A stretch of DNA of 64,000 bases. Source: Flavobacteriaceae bacterium PS02338 (lineage in GTDB: Bacteria > Bacteroidota > Bacteroidia > Sphingobacteriales > Sphingobacteriaceae). A program made the translations under genes and the position numbers. How positions within the stretch are numbered: position 1 is the stretch's first letter; every line of letters starts with the position of its first letter. This document shows positions 26,578-35,377 of the stretch, in pieces. The notes under the pieces were generated by a model that saw only the letters and a program-made list of their open reading frames with translations, was not told the origin of the DNA and made no database searches. The stretch lies in assembly GCA_029959615.1 (NCBI GenBank), contig JASCOD010000009.1, forward strand, positions 62,001 through 126,000. Reading direction: 5' to 3'.

Positions 26578-27378
26578 CTATATCTCAATCCAATCGCTTT
26601 TTGCGAAGTTATTAAATTCGGTTCTAGGTTCTAAGTTAAGGTAAGGATAAGTAACTTTAGAAAGATATAGTCCAGTAGGTTTGGCAATCTCAAATTTTTC
26701 TGGGATTTCTAACGAGGAAAGATGATGTTCAAACTGGTCAACGCTCAATTCGTTCTTGCCAATCTTCAATAAATTGCCAGTTAAGATCCTTATCATCTTA
26801 CTTAAAAAACGATTAGAAGCAATATAAAAACGAAAATGTTGCTCATTGGCAGAACAGTATAACTTAGCTTCCATTACATTGCAAATGGTGTGTTCGTTTT
26901 TATCTGGTGCAGTGCAAAAGGCTCTGTAATCTTTGTATTTGGGCAATAATTCTACTGCCTTTTTCATCTCTTGTACGTTGAGATTTTTCACATTATAATA
27001 AGAACTGAGCTGACCTAAAAACGGATTTTTATAGGTGTGAAAATAGTAATCATACTTACGTTGTACAGCATCAAAGCGGGCATGTTGTTTTCCATCCATC
27101 GGGATAATATCGAAAACTGCGATGTTATGTGGCAGAATTCTATTCAAGATGAAAAACAAATCGAAATCTATCTCTCGCTCAATATCAACATGGAAAAAAT
27201 ACTGACTGGCGTGAACGCTGGTATCGGTACGTCCACAACCATTTATAACGATAGGTGTTTTAAAAATATTGCTGAGTTTTGCTTCGATCGCTTCTTGTAC
27301 ACTGTGCGCTTTTGGATGCCTCTGCCAGCCGTTGTAGGTGTGACCATTATATCCAATATGAAAAAAATATCGCATCAA
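26578..27378 (-). CDS. truA: tRNA pseudouridine synthase A
   Basis: A 266-residue enzyme that makes pseudouridine at positions 38-40 of the tRNA anticodon stem. The catalytic aspartate is D52 in GCGRTDTSVHA. FRFYIASNRFLSKMIRILTG contains the second conserved block. The length is typical. It lies 4 bases after the DinB gene on the same strand, so the two are probably one transcript. Confidence 0.95.
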   Translation of the reverse strand: MMRYFFHIGYNGHTYNGWQRHPKAHSVQEAIEAKLSNIFKTPIVINGCGRTDTSVHASQYFFHVDIEREIDFDLFFILNRILPHNIAVFDIIPMDGKQHARFDAVQRKYDYYFHTYKNPFLGQLSSYYNVKNLNVQEMKKAVELLPKYKDYRAFCTAPDKNEHTICNVMEAKLYCSANEQHFRFYIASNRFLSKMIRILTGNLLKIGKNELSVDQFEHHLSSLEIPEKFEIAKPTGLYLSKVTYPYLNLEPRTEFNNFAKSDWIEI

Positions 27379-27382
27379 TAAA

Positions 27383-27844
27383 CTAAACGAATTTTTTCAT
27401 CATTAAACTACAGCCGTAATGCAAACCATCATGAGATACGATGAATGTAACTGCATCCTCAATTTTTTCCAGCCTATAACCTTTGTAAGTACTAATGGTG
27501 TAAGGAGTGTAATTCTCAAATTTATCAGTCGCTAAATCCTTCTCCAATTGATCGATAGTGTCTAGTAGATACGCTTTTAATTGCGCAATTTCTTCTGCCG
27601 AAATAAAGCCTTCTGGCTTAGAACCATTTCTATATTTATCAACTAATGTTGGATCAATTACTAATTCATTATTAGATAATTTGTAGCATAAAACTTGCTG
27701 ACTAACCACTAGGTGTCCCATTTGCCAAGCAAGGTTATTGCTAAACCCGTTGGGGATTTTGTTCATTTGTTCAGTACTTAAATCTTCTACCAAGCTCAAT
27801 AAGGCTTTGCGGCTGGCTCTAATTACTTCGAATATTTTATCCAT
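27383..27844 (-). CDS. DinB-family protein
   Basis: A 153-residue four-helix DinB/YfiT-like protein starting MDKIFEVIRA. The metal-ligand histidines fit GHLVVSQ (helix 2) and HDGLHYG (C-terminal). Many family members are metal-dependent thiol transferases with unknown substrates. The frame extends 9 codons further to 27871, but those codons cover a terminator hairpin (27850-27884) and the predicted -7 box, so ATG 27844 is preferred. It runs straight into truA. Confidence 0.85.
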   Translation of the reverse strand: MDKIFEVIRASRKALLSLVEDLSTEQMNKIPNGFSNNLAWQMGHLVVSQQVLCYKLSNNELVIDPTLVDKYRNGSKPEGFISAEEIAQLKAYLLDTIDQLEKDLATDKFENYTPYTISTYKGYRLEKIEDAVTFIVSHDGLHYGCSLMMKKFV

Positions 27845-27848
27845 AAAA

Positions 27849-27856
27849 CAAAGATA
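27849..27856 (-). promoter_or_regulatory. -7 element 4 bases before the DinB gene start
   Basis: The minus strand reads TATCTTTG, matching TAnnTTTG, and it is also part of the descending stem of the upstream terminator. Confidence 0.4.
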
Positions 27857-27884
27857 GCTCTCGTTTTTCACGAAAGCTATCTTT
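27850..27884 (-). terminator. Terminator of the S9 peptidase gene
   Basis: AAAGATAGCT and AGCTATCTTT pair perfectly, with a further inner TCGT/ACGA pairing, followed by G and TTTT on the minus strand. Confidence 0.7.
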
Positions 27885-27906
27885 AATTTACTTTTAGAAT
27901 TATTGT

Positions 27907-27923
27907 TGCCACAGATGCACAGA
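27907..27923. repeat. Uninterrupted GCCACAGATGCACAGAT repeat copy
   Basis: A single half-site of the family whose other members carry a 21-base insertion between GCCACAG and ATGCACAG. A GTCAGTCTGAGCTGGTCGA word follows at 27941-27959. Confidence 0.7.
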
Positions 27924-28028
27924 TAAAAAGCTTATTCGCTTGTCAGTCTGAGCTGGTCGAAGATTATTTTTTTAAAAGATGTTTTGACAGGTTTAACATG
28001 ACACTGTGTTTTACGAAATAATATTAAA

Positions 28029-30458
28029 TTATTTCGCCGCTGTTGGCTTAGCATTTTTAACATAAGTATCTAACCATTTGTTGGTTTCCCAAAGCATGTG
28101 TAAAATGTTTTCCTTGGCTCTATAACCATGCGCTTCGTAAGGTAGATATACAAAACGAGTTGTACCACCATGTCCTTTAATCGCGTTAAATAATCGTTCG
28201 CTATTGATAGGGAATGTACCTTGATTATCGTCCATTTCTCCATGTATCAGTAAGATAGGAGTTTTGATTTTATCCGCATAGCTAAAAGGACTCATTTCAT
28301 AGTATAATTGAGGCGCTTGCCAATACGTACGGTCTTCGTTCTGGAAGCCGAAAGGTGTTAAAGTTCTGTTATAAGCACCACTGCGTGCAATTCCGGCTTT
28401 GAACAAATTGGTATGTGCCAATAGGTTTGCAGTCATGAAAGCACCATAGCTATGTCCACCAACCGCCATGCGGTTTCTATCGCCAACTCCCATTTCGCTC
28501 AACTTATTGATAGCAGCATCAGCATTTAGTTTTAATTGCTCTACAAATGAATCGTTAGGTCGTTTACCTTCTTTAGCGACAATTGGCATTTCTGCATTGT
28601 CTAATACAGCATAACCTTGGGTTACGTAAAATACGGGTCCACCAGAATTGATGGTGATGAACTTGTTCTCAGAACCTCTAATTTGTGCAGCATCACTAGC
28701 TGAGTTAAATTCACGTGGATAGGCCCAAATTAAAGTAGGCAAAGGACCATCTTTATCTTTGTTGTATCCTTTTGGAAGATACAAATCGCCTGTTAAATCA
28801 ACGCCATCAGCGCGTTTGTAAGTGATTTTCTGTTTCGTAACACCATCTAGCCCTGTATACGGATTAGTGAAATTGGTGATTTGTCTATCGGCAACACGAA
28901 GCACTAAATTTTTAATAAAGTAATTTGGAACTTCAGTTTTACTTTCTCTGCGGGTTAACAGCACTAATTTCTGAGGGTCTAATACATCAGTTACCACTTC
29001 AAAAGTGCCTTCTTGACAGCGCCATAGTATTTCAGATTTTTTTGTGCTTAAATCAAACTTGGCAATGAAAGGTAGATCTCCCTTCGGCGAAGCACCTGTA
29101 GTGTTGTTCAATAATAGTTTGGTGCCGTTATCGGTGGTTAAAATTACTTGACGACCAAACTTGTTTTTCTCTGTTACCGGAGAACCTGGGTTGTTATAGG
29201 CATCGGTAGTATTTAATTCGTAAAGCGTTTCTAAATTTCCAGTAGAAGGATTGAAACGGCTTATTTTACTACTTTGCTTAGCTCTTGAGATTTCTCTTAC
29301 CAATGCTAGTGTTGCATTTCCCCAAGTTACACCCGAATAACGAGTTTTGGTTTTGAAAAGTTCTTTGCTAGTGCCAGTGAAAGGCGCTTTTAATTCATAA
29401 ACAGCATCATGGAACTCTACGTTTTTCTTGATTAAACCACTGTCTAAAGGCTGAGCCCAAACTACGCTTGCAGCCTCGTCATCTCTCCAATCGAAGCCAC
29501 GAGCCACGTTTTGCACGTTGTCATATCCAGATGGGCGAACTTCGGTGGAAGGTAATTCTGCTAATACTTTAACCGTTTTTCCTTCCCTATCAATAATTTT
29601 CACCGTAGAAGGGAAGCCATAGGCTGAAACTAAGTAAGAAAAAGGCTTCTTGATAGTGCGCACCATTAGAAAGTTCTTATCTGGCGATAAACTTACTGTA
29701 CTATAAATAGCTGGTGTGCCAATTGGAGTTTCTATACCGCCTTTGTTTTGAACCAATTGTGAAGTGGCGAAAAACTCAAACAATTGCTCGTCATAAGGCG
29801 ATTTAATTAAATCTTGGATAGTTGCGCTTGGAGCTACTTTGCCCAGGTTTTCTTGTATGGTTGGTCCTTTTGGTGCCAACGGACGTTTAGGTGCAGCACT
29901 TGCAGGTTTGGTGGCTACTTGGTAAATCAAAGTGGCATCGTCAACCCATACTATACTCGAACCTAAAATTGCATTTAATGATTGTTTGTTTATTTTGGTA
30001 GCTTTTGCCGTCGCTACATCAATCACATATAAATCAATTCTATCTTGAGCTGTTTGTGTAAATGCAATTTTGGTTTCACTAGGATTCCAGCGCACATTAC
30101 CAGCATATAAAGTAGTGGGTAAACCAGTAACTGCAGTAGTTTTACCTGTCTTGATATTTTTTAGGCTAAAGCTATTGACGTAAGTTTGTCTGCTAGGCGA
30201 ATAATTATTAGGATTAATACGCATGCCAGCAATTTTATACTCAGGCATTGCCAATTCTTCAATAGAAGGATAGGGATTACGGTCGCTAAATAAAATCCAT
30301 TCTGCTTTGCTATCAATGCTAACGCTAGGGGTTGGTTTAGCTAATAGCAAATCTGCCATTATTTTTGGTGGAGTTTGATACGTAATTGCATCTTGTGCTA
30401 AAACACTACCTCCAAAGCCTACAAATAATAGGTTTAGTATAACTTTCTTCATTTCCAA
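28029..30458 (-). CDS. S9-family prolyl oligopeptidase-like serine peptidase
   Basis: An 809-residue exported peptidase. The signal peptide ends near GGSVLAQD. An N-terminal beta-propeller region (about 30-560) precedes a C-terminal alpha/beta-hydrolase domain with catalytic S670 (GGHSYGAF), D743 (GEMDDNQG) and H777 (EAHGYR). The closest known group is the glutamyl endopeptidase-type S9 enzymes of Bacteroidota, so cleavage after acidic residues is possible, but specificity cannot be read from sequence alone. Probably periplasmic. ATG two codons downstream (MKKVIL) is an alternative start. A terminator hairpin follows. Confidence 0.9.
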   Translation of the reverse strand: MEMKKVILNLLFVGFGGSVLAQDAITYQTPPKIMADLLLAKPTPSVSIDSKAEWILFSDRNPYPSIEELAMPEYKIAGMRINPNNYSPSRQTYVNSFSLKNIKTGKTTAVTGLPTTLYAGNVRWNPSETKIAFTQTAQDRIDLYVIDVATAKATKINKQSLNAILGSSIVWVDDATLIYQVATKPASAAPKRPLAPKGPTIQENLGKVAPSATIQDLIKSPYDEQLFEFFATSQLVQNKGGIETPIGTPAIYSTVSLSPDKNFLMVRTIKKPFSYLVSAYGFPSTVKIIDREGKTVKVLAELPSTEVRPSGYDNVQNVARGFDWRDDEAASVVWAQPLDSGLIKKNVEFHDAVYELKAPFTGTSKELFKTKTRYSGVTWGNATLALVREISRAKQSSKISRFNPSTGNLETLYELNTTDAYNNPGSPVTEKNKFGRQVILTTDNGTKLLLNNTTGASPKGDLPFIAKFDLSTKKSEILWRCQEGTFEVVTDVLDPQKLVLLTRRESKTEVPNYFIKNLVLRVADRQITNFTNPYTGLDGVTKQKITYKRADGVDLTGDLYLPKGYNKDKDGPLPTLIWAYPREFNSASDAAQIRGSENKFITINSGGPVFYVTQGYAVLDNAEMPIVAKEGKRPNDSFVEQLKLNADAAINKLSEMGVGDRNRMAVGGHSYGAFMTANLLAHTNLFKAGIARSGAYNRTLTPFGFQNEDRTYWQAPQLYYEMSPFSYADKIKTPILLIHGEMDDNQGTFPINSERLFNAIKGHGGTTRFVYLPYEAHGYRAKENILHMLWETNKWLDTYVKNAKPTAAK

Positions 30459-30543
30459 TATGTAAGTTTAATTGATGATATAAACTTACATATAGTTCAT
30501 GACATTAGCTTTTTGTATCAAAAATATTAAAACAATGAACAAA

Positions 30544-30843
30544 CTAGCGTTTCAATATTTCTTTAATTTCTATGATATTATCGTAACTGAATGCCATGGC
30601 GCAAACAGTATTGCCTATAGAGCTACATCCTTCTAGACTTTTATACGAAATGCTTATCGCTTGGCCGTTTGCATAAGAAGCCAGGATCTCTGCATTACAT
30701 ACATAGCTAAACTTATTGTCGATTTTTAAATAAGTTCCAGTACAGTTTTTTTCTACAGTAGCATCTACACTAAGAAAATCTTTTGAACAAGCAGATAAAA
30801 GGAATAATGAGAAGGTTAAAAGTAGTACAAGGACTTTTTTCAT
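30544..30843 (-). CDS. Small putative lipoprotein
   Basis: A 99-residue protein with a lipoprotein signal: MKKVLVLLLTFSLFLLSAC, lipidated Cys at 19. The mature part has five further cysteines (for example NCTG, YVCNAE, GCSS, TVCAM), suggesting disulfides in the periplasm. Not recognised as a family. It follows the sigma/anti-sigma-like operon on the same strand after about 120 bases and may be part of its output. Confidence 0.65.
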   Translation of the reverse strand: MKKVLVLLLTFSLFLLSACSKDFLSVDATVEKNCTGTYLKIDNKFSYVCNAEILASYANGQAISISYKSLEGCSSIGNTVCAMAFSYDNIIEIKEILKR

Positions 30844-30961
30844 GTTTTTAGGGCTCGGTTAAATAAAAAAATGGTTTAGCGTAAATACTTACTGTAACAA
30901 GTAGTTTATTTAATTGTTTTTAATGAAACGCCAACGGATGTATAAAATCTTTTATAAAGGA

Positions 30962-32320
30962 TTATTTCTTCTGATTTCCATTGAAATTGAACTTCAAATT
31001 TAATCCAGCAGAACTAATTCGTAGGTTTTTATCTCCCATAGTACTTAAAGCGGGCTTGTAATAAGGTTCAAAAATCAAAATGTTTTTACCTATGTTTTGG
31101 TTAATACCAATAGCAATAATGGCGCTATTGGCAAAATCAAACCCTTTTAAACCGCTTTCCTCTGTTTCTTGTTGAACTTGTGCTTCTCCATTTTTTACTC
31201 CAAAATTGCTCCAACTGTAGTTGTAGGTATACTTCTGTGTAATGTAAGAACTAGAGTTAATACCTGTAGAAATATAGAAATCCTGTTTTTTAGATGGAAA
31301 GAACTTAACTACCATAGGTAAATCTATACTTAAAAGTCTGCCATTGAAACTAACATCGTTTGAAGCAGTGGCCGAGTAAGCTCCATTTGATGGAGCCATA
31401 TTCATTGTACCCTCTTTTGAAGAAAACATTGCTTGCGACACTTCTACTGGAACTTTATTTTCGTAGCTCACCTTGTTTTGGCTAATCCCTGCACCAAAGC
31501 TAAAAATCAAGTTATTGGTTACTTTCACATTAGCGTTTAAACCCAATCCAGCACTTAATTTGGCTTCATTATCATCATGATAATTAAAGAAAGTTCCAGT
31601 GAATACATCTAATGTGGTTGTAGCTGCACTATTTTTCTTAGTCTCTTTATCTGTGTTGTTTGCTAGGATCTTGCTTTGCTGTTTTAAAAAATCTTCAGTA
31701 GAGAGTTTGGTAGGTTTGGTATTTTGTTCTGTCGGCTCAGTACCACTGGTTGTTCGCTCATTTATAATGGTTTTTTCCTCTGGTTTAGCCATTGCTATCA
31801 CTGAACTGCTGTTTTCGATGACAGTTAAAGGAGGATTAGTGCTAGTATTTGGATTTGAAATCCCTTGAGTTGCCTCTTGCGTAGGATTGTTACCTTTCGT
31901 ATCGGCATTTTTTGCTATAAATTGTTCAGTCGAATTGATGCTCTTTTCTAGTTTGTTGGGCTGTATAGCGGTTTTTTGAATAGGATTCCCGTTTCTGTTA
32001 GCTAAGTGATCTGTTTGAGAAGAAGAGATGCTGTTATTATTGGTGTTGATGTTATTGCTTTCAGTTACGAAGTGCTCTTTTGAACTCGTATTTGCTCTTA
32101 GAATTATTTTTTTTGTATCGAAAGTATCATTAAAATATAAGCCAGCAGCTAAAAGTAGAGATGCAGCAAGGCCTGTTAGCCACCAAATAGGTAGTTTTTT
32201 GTTCTCCTTTTCAGGATATTTTTTACGTAAGTCGATCCAACCCCGTTCGCCAAGACCATCATTGTAATCTTCGAAAACAGATTTGATTTGTTGTACTAAT
32301 TCTTCGTCACTCATTTTCAT
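30962..32320 (-). CDS. Anti-sigma-like membrane protein with C-terminal beta-barrel domain
   Basis: A 452-residue protein. The N-terminal cytoplasmic segment (1-40, MKMSDEELVQQIKSVFEDYN) is followed by one membrane helix (about 42-60, LPIWWLTGLAASLLLAAGLY), a long Asn/Thr/Lys-rich linker (about 75-225) and a C-terminal outer-membrane-barrel-like domain (about 230-452, e.g. KLSAGLGLNANVKV and LNLKFNF at the end). It starts 8 bases after the ECF sigma gene. I infer that the N-terminal part holds the sigma factor and the C-terminal part senses or anchors at the outer membrane. The sigma-binding role is context only. Confidence 0.75.
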   Translation of the reverse strand: MKMSDEELVQQIKSVFEDYNDGLGERGWIDLRKKYPEKENKKLPIWWLTGLAASLLLAAGLYFNDTFDTKKIILRANTSSKEHFVTESNNINTNNNSISSSQTDHLANRNGNPIQKTAIQPNKLEKSINSTEQFIAKNADTKGNNPTQEATQGISNPNTSTNPPLTVIENSSSVIAMAKPEEKTIINERTTSGTEPTEQNTKPTKLSTEDFLKQQSKILANNTDKETKKNSAATTTLDVFTGTFFNYHDDNEAKLSAGLGLNANVKVTNNLIFSFGAGISQNKVSYENKVPVEVSQAMFSSKEGTMNMAPSNGAYSATASNDVSFNGRLLSIDLPMVVKFFPSKKQDFYISTGINSSSYITQKYTYNYSWSNFGVKNGEAQVQQETEESGLKGFDFANSAIIAIGINQNIGKNILIFEPYYKPALSTMGDKNLRISSAGLNLKFNFNGNQKK

Positions 32321-32328
32321 ACGCTTGT

Positions 32329-32877
32329 TTATTTTGTATATATGGAGTGGGTGGTTAATAATTGCTGTAAAGCTTGCTTAGCCCGTGTTAAATAAGTTCT
32401 TGAAGAGCTTTCGGGGATGTTAAGCAAGTTTCCTATTTCTTTGTGCGAATAGCCATCAATCTCGTATAAATTGAATACCGTTCGCTGTATTTCATTTAAA
32501 TGTTTCATTAGTGCCAAAATATCTTGAGCGCTAAGTTTATCGATAACAGAGGTGTGTATAGTTTGCGGAATTGTATCAGTTAATTCTAACGCTTCGCTAA
32601 ATCGCATCGATCTTCTTTTATAATCAAGTGAAGTGTTTACTAAAATCTTTCTAAACCAAGGTTTAAAATCGTTTTCTTCATTAAAACTTTGGAATGATTT
32701 AAAAACCTTGATAAAACTATCATTTGCTGCCTCTAAAGCATCTTCTCTATTGTTTAGGTAACGAATACAAATACCCAAAGCGTAGCCATAGAATTGTTTA
32801 TAAAGCAATTCCTGTTGACGTAAGTCGCCTTTTTTGCAAGAAGCAATGAGCTTGGTTAAGCCCGGGTTATCTGGCAT
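32329..32877 (-). CDS. ECF-type RNA polymerase sigma factor
   Basis: A 182-residue sigma-70 family protein of the extracytoplasmic-function group. Region 2 is seen in YGYALGICIRYLNNREDALE...ANDSFIKVFKSF (about 30-65) and region 4 in TVFNLYEIDGYSHKEIGNLL (about 140-160). Regions 1 and 3 are missing, as expected. It sits between a lipoprotein gene (4 bases upstream) and a membrane protein with an anti-sigma-like layout (8 bases downstream), forming a compact signalling operon. Confidence 0.95.
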   Translation of the reverse strand: MPDNPGLTKLIASCKKGDLRQQELLYKQFYGYALGICIRYLNNREDALEAANDSFIKVFKSFQSFNEENDFKPWFRKILVNTSLDYKRRSMRFSEALELTDTIPQTIHTSVIDKLSAQDILALMKHLNEIQRTVFNLYEIDGYSHKEIGNLLNIPESSSRTYLTRAKQALQQLLTTHSIYTK

Positions 32878-32880
32878 TCC

Positions 32881-33288
32881 TTATTTTTTTAGGCTGTATT
32901 GATAACGATTGTTTACCAAATCTTTGCATAGGTCGCAAGAGCCTCCCATTACATATTTTGTTAAAATTAAGCTGTTACCTTTAATCTCATATTTATAACT
33001 TCCTTCCAAAATTAAAGCAGTATCAAAATCAGCTGTCCAAGTATTTTCATCTTTAAATTCTACCGTTGTACTGTCAAGTAGTGTAAAAGTGCCACTGCCT
33101 ATTTTTAAACCTTTTTTTATTTCAAACCTATTTGCTGAGAATAAGATCTCAATATCAGTGTTGAGCTGTCTGTTACCAGAATAGGCCTCAAATACACCAG
33201 TATAAATGCCATCTAACGAATTGGTATTTTCTTTTTTGCATCCAACGAAAATTAATAAGGCCAAAAGAAAATATAAATACTTCATCAT
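32881..33288 (-). CDS. Putative lipoprotein, first gene of the sigma operon
   Basis: A 135-residue protein with a lipoprotein signal (MMKYLYFLLALLIFVGC, Cys 17) and a small beta-rich mature domain (LDGIYTGVFEA ... NSLILTKYVMGGSCDLCKD) reminiscent of lipocalin- or META-like folds. The CDLC pair near the C-terminus could form a disulfide or bind metal. It ends 3 bases before the sigma factor start, so the two are co-translated. Function unknown; a signal sensor for the sigma operon is conceivable. Confidence 0.7.
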   Translation of the reverse strand: MMKYLYFLLALLIFVGCKKENTNSLDGIYTGVFEAYSGNRQLNTDIEILFSANRFEIKKGLKIGSGTFTLLDSTTVEFKDENTWTADFDTALILEGSYKYEIKGNSLILTKYVMGGSCDLCKDLVNNRYQYSLKK

Positions 33289-33367
33289 TTTTGTTTTACA
33301 CTTATACGCAATAGGAATAAAAAACGCTACAAAGATTTTAAAATTAAGGCATTCTTTTTTATTTACT

Positions 33368-33375
33368 TAAATTTG
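33368..33375 (+). promoter_or_regulatory. Predicted -7 element for the degenerate DEAD-box gene
   Basis: TAAATTTG fits TAnnTTTG and lies 23 bases before the GTG start at 33399, a normal leader length. Confidence 0.45.
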
Positions 33376-33398
33376 TCCCTTCAATAAAAAATCAGAAG

Positions 33399-34709
33399 GT
33401 GTCATTAGAGCAGTTAAAATTAAGTAAGCCATTGGTTTCGGCCATGAGTGCATTGGGATATTTATCCCCCAAAGAAGTACAGATCAGAACTATGTCTAGA
33501 ATTTTGGGAGGACAAGACGTGATTGCTATTGGCCCAGAAGGAAGCGGTAAAACAACTACTTACGTGTTAGCCACTTTAATGCGCTTAAAAACTGGAGGAG
33601 GGGATGCACCAAGAGCATTAATTTTAGTGCCAACTAAAGAAAGGGTATTAGAAGTATTGGAATGTTTCAATAAATTAAACAGAAATGATACTTTTAGAAT
33701 TGTGGGCATACATGCCGATAGTCCAATTGATGAGCAGGTAGAAGATCTAACGGACGGAGTAGATATTGTTGTGGCTATTCCATCAAGAGCTAGGGCAATT
33801 TATTTGAAGCTAGGTTTAAATACTAATAAAATCCAAATGATGATTTTGGATGACGCTGCCGATTTGGTAAAACAAGGTTTGCAGTTACCAGTTAACGAGC
33901 TGGCAAGAAGTATCCAGAAATGCCAACATTTGGTTTTTACCGAAGTAATGCATGAGAAGCTGGAATATATGATTGAAGATTTCATGTATATGCCAGCTAC
34001 AATAGAGGTAGAAGAGCTGTTGGAAACTGGAGCAGAAACTTTCCCTCAGCTGATTTATCACCTACCAAATTTTCGTACTAAACTTAACTTGCTCAACCTA
34101 CTTTTAAAGGATACAGAGGTATTTGATAAAGTAGTGGTTTTTGTAAATACACGTTTAACGGCTCAAACCATATCGAAAGATCTTTTTGATGGCAAAGCCG
34201 ATGATGTTTTTGTGTACAAACCCTTGTTTTTTGACGAAGCAGGATTTGAAAGCTTAGAGGCTTTTAAAATCAATGATAAGGCTCGTGTACTTATCGTGGC
34301 GAACGAAAATTTCGAAGAAGTGAAGTTGAGTGGTATCCCATTTGTTTTTCATTTTGAGTTGCCAGAAGATAGAATGCGTTACATCAATAGGGTAATTAAG
34401 GTAGAAGATGTTGACTTGGTATCTCTCAACTTTGTCACTGATTTAGAGTTGCCAGAACTGAAGAAAATAGAGCAGGCTATAGGACAGAAAATAGAAGAAG
34501 CTGATTTGCCCGAAGACTTGTTGATTGAAGGTGGAAGCAAAACTACCAAACAAAAAAGCAAACATGCAAAGGAATTGGAGCGTGCAAAAGCCGAAGAAGA
34601 AGCTTTTAGAAATGCCGCTTTTCAGCCTAAGAAGGAGAGCAATGCTAAAACCACCAATTATAGCAGTGGCGAAAAGGCTAAGATGAACAAACAGAAGAAG
34701 CACGGTTAA
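33399..34709 (+). CDS. DEAD-box helicase-like protein with degenerate catalytic motifs
   Basis: A 436-residue protein with the two-RecA-domain layout of DEAD-box RNA helicases and a basic, Lys-rich tail (about 375-436). Motif I is intact (GPEGSGKTT, 45-53) and a Q-motif glutamine is present (Q28). Motif II, normally DEAD, aligns as DDAA (151-154). Motif III SAT reads TEV (181-183). The ARGLD of motif V is unrecognisable (about 300-312). In motif VI, HRxGRxxR aligns as N-R-V-I-K-V-E-D (330-337). ATP may still bind, but normal coupling of hydrolysis to unwinding is doubtful. It starts with GTG. A canonical family member is at 59200-60507. Confidence 0.85.
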   Translation: MSLEQLKLSKPLVSAMSALGYLSPKEVQIRTMSRILGGQDVIAIGPEGSGKTTTYVLATLMRLKTGGGDAPRALILVPTKERVLEVLECFNKLNRNDTFRIVGIHADSPIDEQVEDLTDGVDIVVAIPSRARAIYLKLGLNTNKIQMMILDDAADLVKQGLQLPVNELARSIQKCQHLVFTEVMHEKLEYMIEDFMYMPATIEVEELLETGAETFPQLIYHLPNFRTKLNLLNLLLKDTEVFDKVVVFVNTRLTAQTISKDLFDGKADDVFVYKPLFFDEAGFESLEAFKINDKARVLIVANENFEEVKLSGIPFVFHFELPEDRMRYINRVIKVEDVDLVSLNFVTDLELPELKKIEQAIGQKIEEADLPEDLLIEGGSKTTKQKSKHAKELERAKAEEEAFRNAAFQPKKESNAKTTNYSSGEKAKMNKQKKHG

Positions 34710-34718
34710 TTAGCGGTC

Positions 34719-34757
34719 AGTTTTTAGTAGTCAGGTGTCAGTAATTAGGTATTAGTG
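34719..34757. repeat. TTAGG-word repeat between DEAD-box-like gene and alkB
   Basis: GCGGTCAGTTTTTAGTAGTC followed by AGGTGTCAGTAATTAGGTA and TTAGTG. It fills the gap between two convergent stop codons. Confidence 0.55.
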
Positions 34758-34758
34758 T

Positions 34759-35367
34759 TTATCGAACTATTGTTCTGAAAGTTAAATTGATTCTTGGTTT
34801 AGTAACCATCTTAGTAGGGGGTAAGCGATGCAACCAATGCGTTTGTGTGGTATCTTTCATGATTAATAAACTACCGTGCGCTAAGTGTAAGGAAACCGTA
34901 GTCTTATCCACTTTGTGTTTAAACGCAAATTTTCGTTCTGCACCAAAACTTAAAGAAGCAATAGCGCCATTTTTCTTCAAATCTTTTTCTCCATCACTGT
35001 GCCAAGCCATACCTTCATCACCAGTATGGTATAAGTTCAGTAAACAAGAGTTGAAGGTCTCTCCAGAGAGCTCTTCTGCTTTTAGTTTTAAGGCTAAGAG
35101 TTCTTCAGTCCAAGGTAAGGCTGTTTTAGTAATATTAGAATAGGTGTATTCAAATGCTTTTTCTCCATACCAAGCTACCTTTCGTTTAGTGGTAATCAGT
35201 TTCCCGAAGATAATAGCTTGATCATTTACCCATTCAATATGACTTAGCAATCGCTCGTAATAGAAATCAGCATCTGCTTTGCTAAAGATTTTGCCATAAT
35301 AATTAACTGTTCCTTCTTTTGGGAGGAGGTTTGTTGTTGGCGAATGCTCGTTTGAAAATAAATTCAT
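34759..35367 (-). CDS. alkB: AlkB-like alpha-ketoglutarate-dependent dioxygenase
   Basis: A 202-residue Fe(II)/2-oxoglutarate oxygenase of the AlkB family that removes alkyl lesions from DNA or RNA bases. The iron ligands are in WHSDGE (H and D, about 115-120) and HWLHRLP near the C-terminus; the final KPRINLTFR supplies the 2-oxoglutarate arginines. Sequence is closer to ALKBH2/3-type proteins than to E. coli AlkB. It is the last gene of an ada-like, four-helix-bundle, alkB unit, so alkylation damage repair is the shared theme. Confidence 0.9.
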   Translation of the reverse strand: MNLFSNEHSPTTNLLPKEGTVNYYGKIFSKADADFYYERLLSHIEWVNDQAIIFGKLITTKRKVAWYGEKAFEYTYSNITKTALPWTEELLALKLKAEELSGETFNSCLLNLYHTGDEGMAWHSDGEKDLKKNGAIASLSFGAERKFAFKHKVDKTTVSLHLAHGSLLIMKDTTQTHWLHRLPPTKMVTKPRINLTFRTIVR

Positions 35368-35377
35368 GAAAAAGTAT

